A DNA stretch of 23,175 nucleotides from a virus: positions 1 to 23,175 of the IMG/VR virus record IMGVR_UViG_3300017923_000138; one strand, written 5' to 3'. The position numbers and the translations under genes were made by a program. The notes below the pieces were generated by a model. It did no database searches, was not told the DNA's origin, and worked only from the letters and a program-made list of their open reading frames with translations. Positions 1 through 6,400 of the stretch are shown piece after piece (positions within the stretch are counted from its first letter, which is position 1; the number at the start of each line of letters is the position of its first letter).

Positions 1-765
1 GTGGAGCTGATTGAAGCGATTCTTTATGCAGATGACGGTGCTTCAGAAGTTGTGAAGGAATTTAAAAGTGGCGCACTGACACTTGGAATCGATGATATCG
101 GATCTTTGGTGGCACAGGATTTGACTGGGTGTAAAATCGACAGCAACAATGTCGTTGTTTCGAGAAGTGAAGACGGGGGAAGTCCGGTGGCAGTCGGGTT
201 TCGTGCCAAGAAAGCCAATGGAAAGTATCGATACTTTTGGCTTTACAGAGTTATTTTCTCAGTTCCTGCCACAACCCTTGCAACTAAAGGTGACTCCATT
301 ACTTTTAGCAGTCCCACCATAGAAGGTACTGTGTTTAGGAGAAATAAACTGGACGGAGAAAACAAGCATCCTTGGAAAGCAGAAGTCACTGAAGGAGATA
401 ATGGTGTATCAGCTTCAACAATCTCAAGCTGGTTCACATCCGTTTATGAACCGGACTTCACAGCAGTGACACCGACCATTACCATCACAACTCAACCTGC
501 AGGGCTGACGGAAGTAACAGCTGGTAGCATTACAGGAAGTCTTTCTGTAGTAGCAGAGTCCAACACCAGCGATCCGGTAACCTACCAGTGGTATGAGAAC
601 ACCATCGATAGTACAACCGGAGGCACTGCTATTAACGGAGAGACATCGGCAAGCTTTGATATTCCAACGGATCTTCTGGCGGATACCTATTACTATTACT
701 GTGTTCTCAGCCTCGTTGGCGCCAGTGATGTAACGACAACCGTAGCTACAGTGACGGTATCTTAA
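1..765 (+). CDS. Phage major tail protein, phi13 type, with C-terminal Ig-like domain (5' truncated)
   Basis: Structural protein that would polymerise into the tube of a long non-contractile phage tail. The visible 254 residues start inside the conserved core: LYADDGASE near the start and NGKYRYFWLYRVIFS around residues 70-85 are typical of phi13-family major tail proteins. In that family about 35-40 residues normally precede the LYADDG motif, so the GTG at base 1 is probably an internal valine codon and the gene begins upstream of the window. Residues from about 155 to the end form a Ser/Thr-rich beta domain (TYQWYENT, then TYYYYCVLSL) resembling the Ig-like decorations often added to tail tube proteins. 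The gene is followed after 16 bases by the tail assembly chaperone, the usual order in siphovirus tail modules. The family call is firm; the exact Ig subfamily is not resolved. Confidence 0.85.
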   Translation: MELIEAILYADDGASEVVKEFKSGALTLGIDDIGSLVAQDLTGCKIDSNNVVVSRSEDGGSPVAVGFRAKKANGKYRYFWLYRVIFSVPATTLATKGDSITFSSPTIEGTVFRRNKLDGENKHPWKAEVTEGDNGVSASTISSWFTSVYEPDFTAVTPTITITTQPAGLTEVTAGSITGSLSVVAESNTSDPVTYQWYENTIDSTTGGTAINGETSASFDIPTDLLADTYYYYCVLSLVGASDVTTTVATVTVS

Positions 766-781
766 TGGGAGGTAAATAGTA

Positions 782-979
782 ATGGCAGATGAGAAAATAA
801 AAGTAGATGAGGTATCAGAAGAGAGAAGCACGACAATAAACATCGGTGGTGCCGACTTCAAACTGATTTTAACAACAAAAGCGACAAAGGCGATTGCCGG
901 ACGCTATGGTGGGCTTGAAAACTTAGGTGCCAAACTGATGAAGACCGAGAACTTCGAGATGGCACTAGACGAGATCGTG
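782..979 (+). CDS. Tail assembly chaperone gpG, 5' exon (interrupted by group II intron)
   Basis: First 66 codons of the gpG-type chaperone, which coats the tape measure protein during tail assembly and is absent from the finished virion. The start is ATG 782 behind GGGAGG. The sequence has the compact form of Firmicute phage chaperones (TTINIGGADFKLILTTKA, then KAIAGRYGGLENLG). Codon 66 (GTG, 977-979) is the last exon codon; the unspliced frame runs 12 more codons into the intron and stops at 1013-1015, giving a 77-residue truncated product. Joining base 979 to base 3439 keeps the frame and continues as WLITLLANQSILIHNIRNKD. The spliced protein is 136 residues, or 199 with the frameshift extension. 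It lies between the major tail protein and tape measure genes, as expected for gpG. Function is inferred from position and architecture; the splice junction follows from the frame and the intron end consensus. Confidence 0.8.
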
Positions 980-1533
980 GTGCGCCCAGATAGGGCAAAG
1001 TCGAAAGTAGCGTAAGGTGCTACACCGTAAGATAATGCGGTAATCAACCCGCCTAACCGAAAGGCGAAAGCCGACACGGGAACAGAGCACGGCGGGAAAG
1101 CGGTAAGTTGCCTAAGGCAATATGGCACGACTGAACCGCAATGATAAATGGATACGAGGATAAAGCTATATTTGCTGAATGTGAGTTTCGAGTTTTCTTT
1201 TCGTCAGAACAGGGGAAAGTGCCTGAAACCTCTGACACGGGTAACGACATGGACATACGATACATGCCGGATTATCACATAAACCCGTGAAACGAGCCGG
1301 AGAACCGGTGTTAAAGAAACAAAAGCATATCCGACAATCCATAAACCTAGCGACTTTGCTAACTGGGGATTGCCTAAACGGAAATGCCAAATGGCTATGG
1401 TCTTTGGACCTGAATATTTCGCAAGGCAACGGAGCTTCCATAGTAGTCAGAGATGGGTAACGCCCATTACATGGCGAAGGGAAGCAGTCATTGTGTACCA
1501 AAATCAAAAATTGATTAGGGAGGAAAACCTCAT

Positions 1534-3318
1534 ATGCAACCAACGATAGAGATTTTGGAGAGAATTAGAAAAAACTCACAAAATAACAGGAATGAAGTAT
1601 TTACCCGATTATATCGGTACATGCTCCGACCCGACCTATACTTTATTGCTTACAACAATCTTTATGCTAACAGCGGTGCATCTACTAAAGGTGTTAATGA
1701 TGATACAGCAGACGGATTCAGCGAAGAAAAAGTAGGTAGAATCATTGAAATGTTAGCGAATGAAAGCTATTCACCAACTCCGGTAAGAAGGACGTATATC
1801 AAGAAACCAAATGGAAAAATGCGTCCATTGGGGATTCCAACGTTTACGGATAAACTTATCCAAGAAGTCTTACGCATGATAATGGAAGCTGTCTATGAAC
1901 CGGTTTTTTTAGACTGTTCTCATGGATTCCGACCAAATAGAAGCTGTCACACAGCTTTAGGTGGAATGAAAAGAGGGTTTAATGGAATCAGATGGTTTGT
2001 GGAGGGTGATATAAAGGGGTGTTTTGATAACATCAACCACAATGCGTTAACTGGGTTTATTCGTAATAAAATTGCAGATGCACGTCTAATTAAGTTAATT
2101 TACAAATTCTTAGGAGCAGGGTATTTGGAAGATTGGAAATACCACAACACTTATAGTGGAACACCGCAAGGTGGCATAATATCTCCATTACTAGCAAATA
2201 TCTATCTCCATGAATTAGATGAATTTGTAGAAAAACTTAAAGAAGAATTTGAGCAACCTCGGAAAACCCATACCACCTACGAATACGGAGTGCAGTGGCG
2301 CAAAGTCCAAAAATTGCGTAAAAAGCTGAAAATCGCGGAAGGAAATGAGAAAACCTTACTTCTTGAAGAGCTGAAAGCAGAAAGGAAGGAGTTACTTAAA
2401 ATTCCCTATAAATCACAAACTGATAAAACGCTGAAATATGTGAGGTATGCGGATGATTTCTTGATTGGAATAAATGGAAACAAAGAGGATTGCATTGCAA
2501 TAAAAGAGAAACTCTCTAATTTTGTTGCCAATACTCTAAAAATGGAATTATCCGATGAGAAAACGCTCATTACCCACAGCAATACTTCAGCAAGATTTTT
2601 GGGTTATGATGTACGGGTTAGGAGAAACAATGAAGTAAGAAGTCACGGGTCAGGATATACTCAACGGTCATTGAGTAATACTCTTGAATTAACCGTGCCT
2701 TTAGATGAAAAAATTAAAAAGTTTCTGTTAGAAAAAGGAATAGCCAGACAAATAAATGGTGAATTAAAACCATGGTGTCGCAACGTTATGATAACGCAAA
2801 CGGATTTTGAAATCGTAACATCATTCAATGCTGAATTGCGTGGAATATGCAATTATTACAGCTTAGCCAGTAATTTCAATAAGCTACACTACTTCGCATA
2901 TCTAATGGAATATAGCTGTCTAAAAACGCTTGCAGGTAAACATCGTTCATCAATTGGTAAAATCAAGACCATGTTCAAAGATGAAAAAGGTGGATGGTGT
3001 GTCCCTTATGAAACTTCCAGAGGGAAAAAGAATCTATACTTTGCGGATTTTAGACAATGTAAGGGAAATAAGCATGTAGCAGATAATATGCCGCGAACGT
3101 GGGTGATAAATCAAAATGCCCGAACAACATTTGATAGCCGATTAAAAGCTAAAAGGTGTGAATTATGCGGTAGCGAAACTGCTGAACGTTACGAAATACA
3201 CCATGTCAATAAGGTTAAGAATCTCAAAGGCAAATCAGAATGGGAAAAATATATGATTGCTAAAAAGAGAAAAACCATGGTTGTCTGCTATGATTGCCAC
3301 AGAGAAATCCATAAGTGA
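1534..3318 (+). CDS. ltrA: Group II intron reverse transcriptase/maturase with HNH endonuclease domain
   Basis: Multifunctional intron-encoded protein (594 residues). It helps the intron RNA fold and splice, cuts the target DNA strand, and reverse-transcribes the inserted intron. The start is ATG 1534 behind AGGGAGG. Reverse transcriptase blocks are clear: YIKKPNGKMRPLGIPTFTDK, then FRPNRSCHTAL, the catalytic-block DIKGCFDNINH, GTPQGGIISPLLANIYLHEL and the active-site YADD at residues 305-308. A lysine-rich insertion of about 65 residues lies between the GTPQGG and YADD blocks, a feature of chloroplast-like maturases. The maturase (X) domain follows (ELRGICNYYSLASN around residue 430). The C-terminus (about 542-594) is an HNH endonuclease with CELCGS, EIHHVNK and CYDCHREIHK. 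All key residues are present and no frameshift is visible, so the element is probably active or recently active. Confidence 0.95.
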   Translation: MQPTIEILERIRKNSQNNRNEVFTRLYRYMLRPDLYFIAYNNLYANSGASTKGVNDDTADGFSEEKVGRIIEMLANESYSPTPVRRTYIKKPNGKMRPLGIPTFTDKLIQEVLRMIMEAVYEPVFLDCSHGFRPNRSCHTALGGMKRGFNGIRWFVEGDIKGCFDNINHNALTGFIRNKIADARLIKLIYKFLGAGYLEDWKYHNTYSGTPQGGIISPLLANIYLHELDEFVEKLKEEFEQPRKTHTTYEYGVQWRKVQKLRKKLKIAEGNEKTLLLEELKAERKELLKIPYKSQTDKTLKYVRYADDFLIGINGNKEDCIAIKEKLSNFVANTLKMELSDEKTLITHSNTSARFLGYDVRVRRNNEVRSHGSGYTQRSLSNTLELTVPLDEKIKKFLLEKGIARQINGELKPWCRNVMITQTDFEIVTSFNAELRGICNYYSLASNFNKLHYFAYLMEYSCLKTLAGKHRSSIGKIKTMFKDEKGGWCVPYETSRGKKNLYFADFRQCKGNKHVADNMPRTWVINQNARTTFDSRLKAKRCELCGSETAERYEIHHVNKVKNLKGKSEWEKYMIAKKRKTMVVCYDCHREIHK

Positions 3319-3343
3319 GTTTTAATAATTGAACAATGATGGA

Positions 3344-3377
3344 AAGCCGGATACTTCGAGAGGGGTACGTCCGGTTT
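3344..3377 (+). ncRNA. Group II intron domain V
   Basis: Catalytic hairpin of the intron RNA. The arms AAGCCGG and CCGGTTT enclose the characteristic distal stem and the TACG/bulge region, and the AGC catalytic triad is in the 5' arm. It starts 25 bases after the maturase stop, the normal position. Domain VI with the branch-point adenosine should follow up to about 3430; I did not pin the branch-point base. Confidence 0.8.
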
Positions 3378-3438
3378 GGGGAGGGGTCTGTGCAAACCTG
3401 CTTCGGAAACGTAGCAAGGCGGCACTTTCCTACTCTAC

Positions 3439-3651
3439 TGGCTGATTACACTTCTGGCCAACCAGTCCATACTGATCCATAACATCAGGAATAAGGATGA
3501 GAAGAAAGAACTCCTCACCGAAGAGGAAGTGGAGCTTCTCACTACTCCCTTTGATTTGGCTGAGTACAAGAATGCCATCATGGCCAGTATGATGAGGGGA
3601 ACCAAGAGAAACGTGGAGAGTGAACCCTCAAAAAACGAGGTGGTCGGGTAA
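3439..3651 (+). CDS. Tail assembly chaperone gpG, 3' exon
   Basis: Second exon of the chaperone gene: 70 codons and a TAA at 3649-3651. It has no start of its own and is read only after splicing from base 979. The translation begins WLITLLANQSILIHNIRN and continues through a charged helix (KDEKKELLTEEEVELLTTP) to a C-terminus of KNEVVG. The segment PFDLAEYKNAIMASMMRGTK is typical of the end of Firmicute gpG proteins. Near the 3' end the frame passes over the slippery heptamer A AAA AAC, where a fraction of ribosomes would shift back one base and make the longer gpGT. The exon carries normal coding sequence with no decay, which argues that the gene is still used despite the intron. Confidence 0.8.
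   Translation, partial: WLITLLANQSILIHNIRNKDEKKELLTEEEVELLTTPFDLAEYKNAIMASMMRGTKRNVESEPSKNEVVG
3630..3636 (+). promoter_or_regulatory. Programmed -1 ribosomal frameshift site (A AAA AAC)
   Basis: The heptamer AAAAAAC is in the exact zero-frame phasing required for -1 slippage (codons TCA-AAA-AAC). It lies 12 bases before the gpG stop codon and just upstream of a long open -1 frame. Tail assembly chaperones of many tailed phages use such a slip to make gpG and gpGT at a fixed ratio. No downstream pseudoknot was modelled. Confidence 0.8.
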
Positions 3652-3839
3652 GTGACGAAGAACTCTTTACCCGACTGATCTACTATGGTACAGCCCATCT
3701 TAATCGAAAGGAAGACGAGGTGTGGCTGATGCCTATTGGTTACCTCATGGACCTTTGGGAATGTCACAAACAATTTGTAGGTATTGCAAAACCAAAACTG
3801 GAGTTATTTATCGATGATGTGATTCCCTCATGGTTGTAG
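3636..3839 (+). CDS. gpT extension of the tail assembly chaperone (reached by -1 frameshift)
   Basis: Open -1 frame entered at the slippery site and read for 67 codons to TAG at 3837-3839. It has no convincing start codon or ribosome binding site, so it was almost certainly made only as the C-terminal part of gpGT. Its translation includes DEELFTRLIYYGTAHLNRKE, MPIGYLMDLWECHKQF and ends DDVIPSWL. This fits gpT-like extensions of Firmicute phages, which carry the tape-measure-binding function while gpG keeps the complex soluble. With both exons the frameshifted protein is 199 residues. The next phage gene should be the tape measure, but here an IS element and a toxin-antitoxin cassette intervene. 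The assignment rests on frame logic, motif phasing and gene order. Confidence 0.75.
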   Translation, partial: RGGRVSDEELFTRLIYYGTAHLNRKEDEVWLMPIGYLMDLWECHKQFVGIAKPKLELFIDDVIPSWL

Positions 3840-3848
3840 ATGTTATTT

Positions 3849-3880
3849 TTGTTCGTAAATAAACAGGTATATACGAACAA
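3849..3880. repeat. Inverted repeat downstream of gpT
   Basis: Perfect 8-base arms TTGTTCGT (3849-3856) and ACGAACAA (3873-3880) are separated by 16 bases, ten bases after the gpT stop. No T tract follows, so it is not an obvious terminator; it could be an operator or RNA hairpin. Confidence 0.5.
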
Positions 3881-3900
3881 GTATGACAAGGATAAGGTTT

Positions 3901-3942
3901 GACATTGGTGCTAATAATAAACTTTAAATTAGCACGAGTGTC
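3901..3942. repeat. Long imperfect inverted repeat near the left edge of the IS element
   Basis: Arms GACATTGGTGCTAAT (3901-3915) and ATTAGCACGAGTGTC (3928-3942) pair over 13 of 15 positions plus one G.T wobble, around a 12-base AT-rich loop, followed by ATTTTC. It could be a terminator of the tail transcript upstream of the IS or part of the IS left end. I could not decide between these. Confidence 0.45.
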
Positions 3943-4058
3943 ATTTTCAGACTCTAAGTAATATAATGGTTTAAGAAAACTCGACATGTAAATACTCGTA
4001 TGATAATGAATCTGATATACTTAACACAAGCATTAATAGCAGAAAGCAGGTCATTATC

Positions 4059-4406
4059 ATGTCAAAGAAAAGAAGATCATTTACACCCGAATTCAAAGCA
4101 AAAGTTGTACTCGAAGCATTAAGCGGAATCAAAGAGATTAACGAGCTTGCAGCTGAGCATCAGATACAACCGAACTTGATTAGGAACTGGAAACGTGAGT
4201 TCATGGAAAATGCGTCCAAAGCTTTTGATACAAAGGCCGATGAGAAATATACCGACGCTATCAACGAATTACAAGCTGAAAATGATGAGCTAGCTAAAAA
4301 AGTAGGTCGCCAGTCAATAGCCATTGACTGGTTGAAAAAAAAATCTGAGGAAACGCTTGGACCTGACTACGAAAGTAAATTTAGTAAGAAGCCTAAAGGA
4401 ATGTAG
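4059..4406 (+). CDS. IS3-family transposase OrfA (HTH protein)
   Basis: DNA-binding component of an IS3-family transposase, 115 residues. The N-terminus RRSFTPEFKAKVVLEAL is the signature of the HTH_Tnp_1 family, with a helix-turn-helix at about residues 8-50 (INELAAEHQIQPNLIRNWKR). A leucine-zipper-like coiled coil covers about residues 65-95 (INELQAENDELAKKVGRQS), as usual for OrfA oligomerisation. The start is ATG 4059 with only a weak AGCAGG upstream. It overlaps orfB by 50 bases in another frame. A run of nine A (4335-4343) lies before the overlap and could allow slippage into orfB; the required shift is +1 (or -2), not the classical -1. The family call is secure; how OrfB is expressed is open. 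Confidence 0.9.
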   Translation: MSKKRRSFTPEFKAKVVLEALSGIKEINELAAEHQIQPNLIRNWKREFMENASKAFDTKADEKYTDAINELQAENDELAKKVGRQSIAIDWLKKKSEETLGPDYESKFSKKPKGM

Positions 4407-5223
4407 TCCATCAGGGGGCACTCTTCCTACTATAAAAGATGCTGCCAAGCTTCTTGATATCAACCGCACGAGTGTTTATTACAAGGGCCGTATGATGTCT
4501 GATACCGAACTGGAAATCATGAACCATATCGACCGCTTGCATACAGATCATCCCACATGGGGCAAACGCCAACTGGCCTCACAACTTCAGGAGTTGGGTT
4601 ATACAATCGGCAAATACAAAGTCAGACGATTTATGGACCAAATGGGCATCGAAGTCATCTATCCCAAGCCGAATCTCTCGAAACCTATGAAAGGACATAA
4701 GGTTTATCCTTATTTGCTACGCAACAAAACAGTAACAGCACCGAATCAGGTATGGAGCATTGATATCACCTACATCCGATTGAAGCACGGTTTTGTATAT
4801 CTAACTGCCATCATCGACTGGCATAGTCGTTACATCGTTGGATGGCATCTGGATGATACATTGGATACCACTGCTGCCTTGGAGGCAGTCAAGAAGGCTT
4901 TCCTCACTGCCAAGCCGGAAATCTTGAATTCAGATCAAGGCTGTCAATTCACCAGCCATCTGTATACCGATTACTTGAAGGAAAACAATGTCCAAATCAG
5001 CATGGACGGCAAAGGCCGCTGGGCTGACAACATATTGATTGAACGATGGTTCCGTTCACTTAAACACGAAGAAGTGTACTTGAACGAATATCACAACTTA
5101 CGTGATGCCAGAAAGAAAATCGGCAGCTACATCGATATCTACAACTGGACCAGGCATCATTCATCGATTGACTATAAAGCACCCGCTTCACTATATTTTG
5201 GAGCAATGGAAGATGCAGCATAA
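4357..5223 (+). CDS. IS3-family transposase OrfB (DDE integrase core)
   Basis: Catalytic component of the IS3 transposase; with OrfA it excises and inserts the element through an RNase H-fold DDE active site. Counting from TTG 4357 (288 residues), an N-terminal HTH_21-like region (KYKVRRFMDQMGIEVIYPKP) is followed by the rve core. Catalytic D136 is in WSIDITYI, D193 in NSDQGCQFT and E229 in LIERWFRSLKHEEVY. The 35 residues between the second D and E match the DD(35)E rule. The C-terminus ends normally (YNWTRHHSSIDYKAPASLYF). The TTG start is only a proxy: the frame is open from just after the TGA at 4333-4335, so the native product may be an OrfAB fusion made at the nine-A run. No inactivating change is seen. 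Confidence 0.9.
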   Translation: MDLTTKVNLVRSLKECSPSGGTLPTIKDAAKLLDINRTSVYYKGRMMSDTELEIMNHIDRLHTDHPTWGKRQLASQLQELGYTIGKYKVRRFMDQMGIEVIYPKPNLSKPMKGHKVYPYLLRNKTVTAPNQVWSIDITYIRLKHGFVYLTAIIDWHSRYIVGWHLDDTLDTTAALEAVKKAFLTAKPEILNSDQGCQFTSHLYTDYLKENNVQISMDGKGRWADNILIERWFRSLKHEEVYLNEYHNLRDARKKIGSYIDIYNWTRHHSSIDYKAPASLYFGAMEDAA

Positions 5224-5566
5224 CCCAGGGCTTTGCCCCGGACCCCATCCTCGCCGGAAGGCAGGTGCCATGACGCATGGCACCGAATCAAGGATGTGTA
5301 ACGATGCTTGTCAAGGGTAAACAAGCGAGTTCCTCGCCCTTGACAAACACTTCAGCTACTGGAAGCAAGCAACCAATCGGATTCATTAAGAAATTTCGAT
5401 CCCGTGTCTTGACAATTAGACCACTATATAATGTAACATCAAAGACTTAAGATGTAACAGTAAGATTGTTATATTAAAAATCAAAAAGTTAAATTACGCT
5501 GGCACCGAAATATGGTGTCTCTTTTCATACCCTCTTATTGCTCAGACAAAGTTTTTATTGCATAAA
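5224..5566. other. Gene-free stretch with strong hairpins between IS transposase and toxin-antitoxin cassette
   Basis: No credible gene. It contains a perfect 8-base inverted repeat GGTGCCAT/ATGGCACC (5264-5284) and a 10-base perfect one TTGTCAAGGG/CCCTTGACAA (5308-5346) with an inner CGAG/CTCG stem. The direct repeat ATGTAACA occurs twice in 5430-5460. A hairpin GGCACC/GGTGTC with T tract (5501-5526) follows. The first two hairpins are probably part of the IS right end; the last resembles a terminator isolating the toxin-antitoxin cassette. Confidence 0.5.
5514..5531 (+). repeat. Left copy of an 18-base direct repeat bracketing the toxin-antitoxin cassette
   Basis: GGTGTCTCTTTTCATACC matches the copy at 6360-6377 at 16 of 18 positions. 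In both places it is the 3' arm of a hairpin plus its T tract. The cassette 5567-6287 lies between them. Confidence 0.6.
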
Positions 5567-5586
5567 GTTATCGTATATGATAACAT
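5558..5586 (+). promoter_or_regulatory. Probable promoter and palindromic operator of the toxin-antitoxin operon
   Basis: TTGCAT (5558-5563) and TAACAT (5581-5586) are spaced by 17 bases and lie 38 bases before the toxin start. A perfect inverted repeat GTTATC-GTATAT-GATAAC (5567-5584) fills the spacer and overlaps the -10. This is the expected place for autorepression by a HigA-type antitoxin with a helix-turn-helix. The -10 is a weak match (4 of 6). Confidence 0.5.
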
Positions 5587-5623
5587 GTAATCGAAGGAAG
5601 TATTAGCAGAGGGGGGAACTAGG

Positions 5624-5989
5624 TTGGCACACGACGTTGAATTTTATCAAAAAGAAAATGGCGAAGTTCCAGTGAAAGACTTCCTAGAATCCTTACCTGT
5701 TAAACTAAGAGCTAAGACTTTTCGAGAAATTGAACTTTTAAAAGATCATGGACTTGACCTGAGAGAACCGCATACAAAATCAATTAAAGGGAAAGATAAT
5801 AAAGGAATTTATGAATTGCGAGTTAAGTTCTCTACGGATATAGCTAGAGTATTCTATTTTGCATATACTGGTAGTAGATTTATCTTGCTCCATGGTTTTG
5901 TGAAAAAAACTAATAAGACTCCTTCGAGGGAACTTGATAGAGCAAGAAAATATAAAGAGGATTATGAAAGAAGGTGTAATGATGAGTAA
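5624..5989 (+). CDS. HigB/RelE-superfamily toxin (phage Gp49-like)
   Basis: Probable ribosome-dependent mRNA interferase of a type II toxin-antitoxin system, 121 residues. It starts at TTG 5624 behind a strong GAGGGGGG. The sequence shows the Gp49-like (PF05973) layout: an N-terminal strand (VEFYQKENGEVPVKDFLESL), a helical pair (KTFREIELLKDHGL), then the strands IYELRVKF, IARVFYFAY and FILLHGFVKKTNKTP. The closing KKTNKTP-x-R-E-x-x-x-A motif is typical of this toxin family. The antitoxin follows with overlapping ends, and the toxin-first order is the HigBA arrangement. The operon reads with the phage late genes but has its own operator. It could stabilise the prophage or act in phage defence; the sequence does not say which. 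Confidence 0.88.
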   Translation: MAHDVEFYQKENGEVPVKDFLESLPVKLRAKTFREIELLKDHGLDLREPHTKSIKGKDNKGIYELRVKFSTDIARVFYFAYTGSRFILLHGFVKKTNKTPSRELDRARKYKEDYERRCNDE

Positions 5990-6287
5990 AGTGAATGTGA
6001 AAACGAAATCTGCCGGAGTAAAGTTCGAAGATATTAAGGCTCAACTTATGGAAGATGCTGAATTTGAAGAAGAGTATAACAAACTACAACCAAGATACGA
6101 ATTGATTTCTCAGATTATCGAAGCAAGAAAAAGCATGAAAATGACTCAAGAAGAATTGGCAAAAAGAGCTGGAACCAGAAAATCTAATATCTCCAGGCTT
6201 GAAAGTGGGTCCTACAATCCATCGTTAGACTTCCTTATTAAAATTGCTAAAAGCTTAGGTAAAGAAGTTCATATAGATATTCGATGA
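5982..6287 (+). CDS. HigA-type antitoxin (XRE-family helix-turn-helix)
   Basis: Antitoxin that should bind and neutralise the upstream toxin and repress the operon, 101 residues from ATG 5982. Two ATGs are adjacent (5979 and 5982); AAAGAAGG at 5967-5974 is better spaced to 5982. The start overlaps the toxin stop (5987-5989), so translation is coupled. A variable, acidic N-terminal segment (about residues 1-45, EDAEFEEEYNKL) is the likely toxin-binding part. An HTH_3 domain follows, MTQEELAKRAGTRKSNISRL, with the recognition helix around TRKSNISRLESG and the canonical NPSLDFLIKIAKSLG after it. The protein ends in a short strand, KEVHIDIR. The perfect palindrome at 5567-5584 is the obvious candidate binding site. 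Confidence 0.9.
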   Translation: MSKVNVKTKSAGVKFEDIKAQLMEDAEFEEEYNKLQPRYELISQIIEARKSMKMTQEELAKRAGTRKSNISRLESGSYNPSLDFLIKIAKSLGKEVHIDIR

Positions 6288-6343
6288 CGATTGATTTTTA
6301 TTAGGTAACTTTCTTTCAACCAAAAACAAAATACTAATTTTTC

Positions 6344-6371
6344 AGGACACTTCAAATGAGGTGTCTTTTTT
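6344..6371 (+). terminator. Intergenic hairpin with T tract before the tape measure gene
   Basis: Seven-pair stem AGGACAC/GTGTCTT (one G.T) with a 10-base loop and six T. It could end transcription from the toxin-antitoxin operon. A hairpin of the same geometry precedes the holin gene at 11264, with one compensatory base-pair change. Because the tail genes continue beyond it, leaky termination or antitermination is implied. Confidence 0.6.
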
Positions 6372-6400
6372 CATGCCTAAAGAGGAGGAGGTGAGTCATA

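Larger units (their letters stand above)
980..3438 (+). mobile_element. Group II intron, complete, with internal maturase gene
   Basis: Self-splicing retroelement inserted in sense orientation in the tail chaperone gene. The 5' end is GTGCGCCCAGATAGGGC, the conserved start of one common bacterial group II lineage. The 3' end is TTTCCTACTCTAC, finishing in the AY expected of group II introns. About 550 bases of structured 5' RNA (domains I-III) precede the maturase gene, which occupies domain IV. Domain V lies at about 3344-3377, and domain VI follows at about 3380-3430. Deleting exactly 980-3438 (2459 bases) leaves the host gene in frame with a chaperone-like continuation, which supports both boundaries. 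It is probably a IIB-type RNA with a chloroplast-like maturase, but I did not fold it. The exon-binding sequences are not assigned with confidence. Confidence 0.9.
3939..5414 (+). mobile_element. IS3-family insertion sequence (boundaries approximate)
   Basis: Defined by adjacent orfA and orfB transposase genes with IS3-family domains. The boundaries are tentative: TGTCA at 3939 and TGACA ending at 5414 are the best short terminal match, giving about 1.48 kb, a normal IS3 size. The inner terminal repeats match poorly and no clear target duplication flanks this choice, so either end could be off by tens of bases. The element sits between the chaperone gene and the toxin-antitoxin cassette and interrupts no coding frame. 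Confidence 0.6.

Noticed and set aside
424-861. 145-codon minus-strand frame
   Set aside because: Antisense to the major tail protein and chaperone genes; Cys-rich nonsense-like translation.
1126-1130. CACGA as exon-binding sequence 1 of the intron, complementary to TCGTG before the 5' splice site
   Set aside because: Only five pairs, and similar ACGACTGA sequence is, from memory, conserved in related introns irrespective of target. Folding of domain I is needed before assigning it.
5411-5435. TTGACA with nearby TATAAT at about 5409-5432 as a strong promoter
   Set aside because: The spacer is only 12 bases, too short for a sigma-70-type promoter; the pair probably reflects the IS end.
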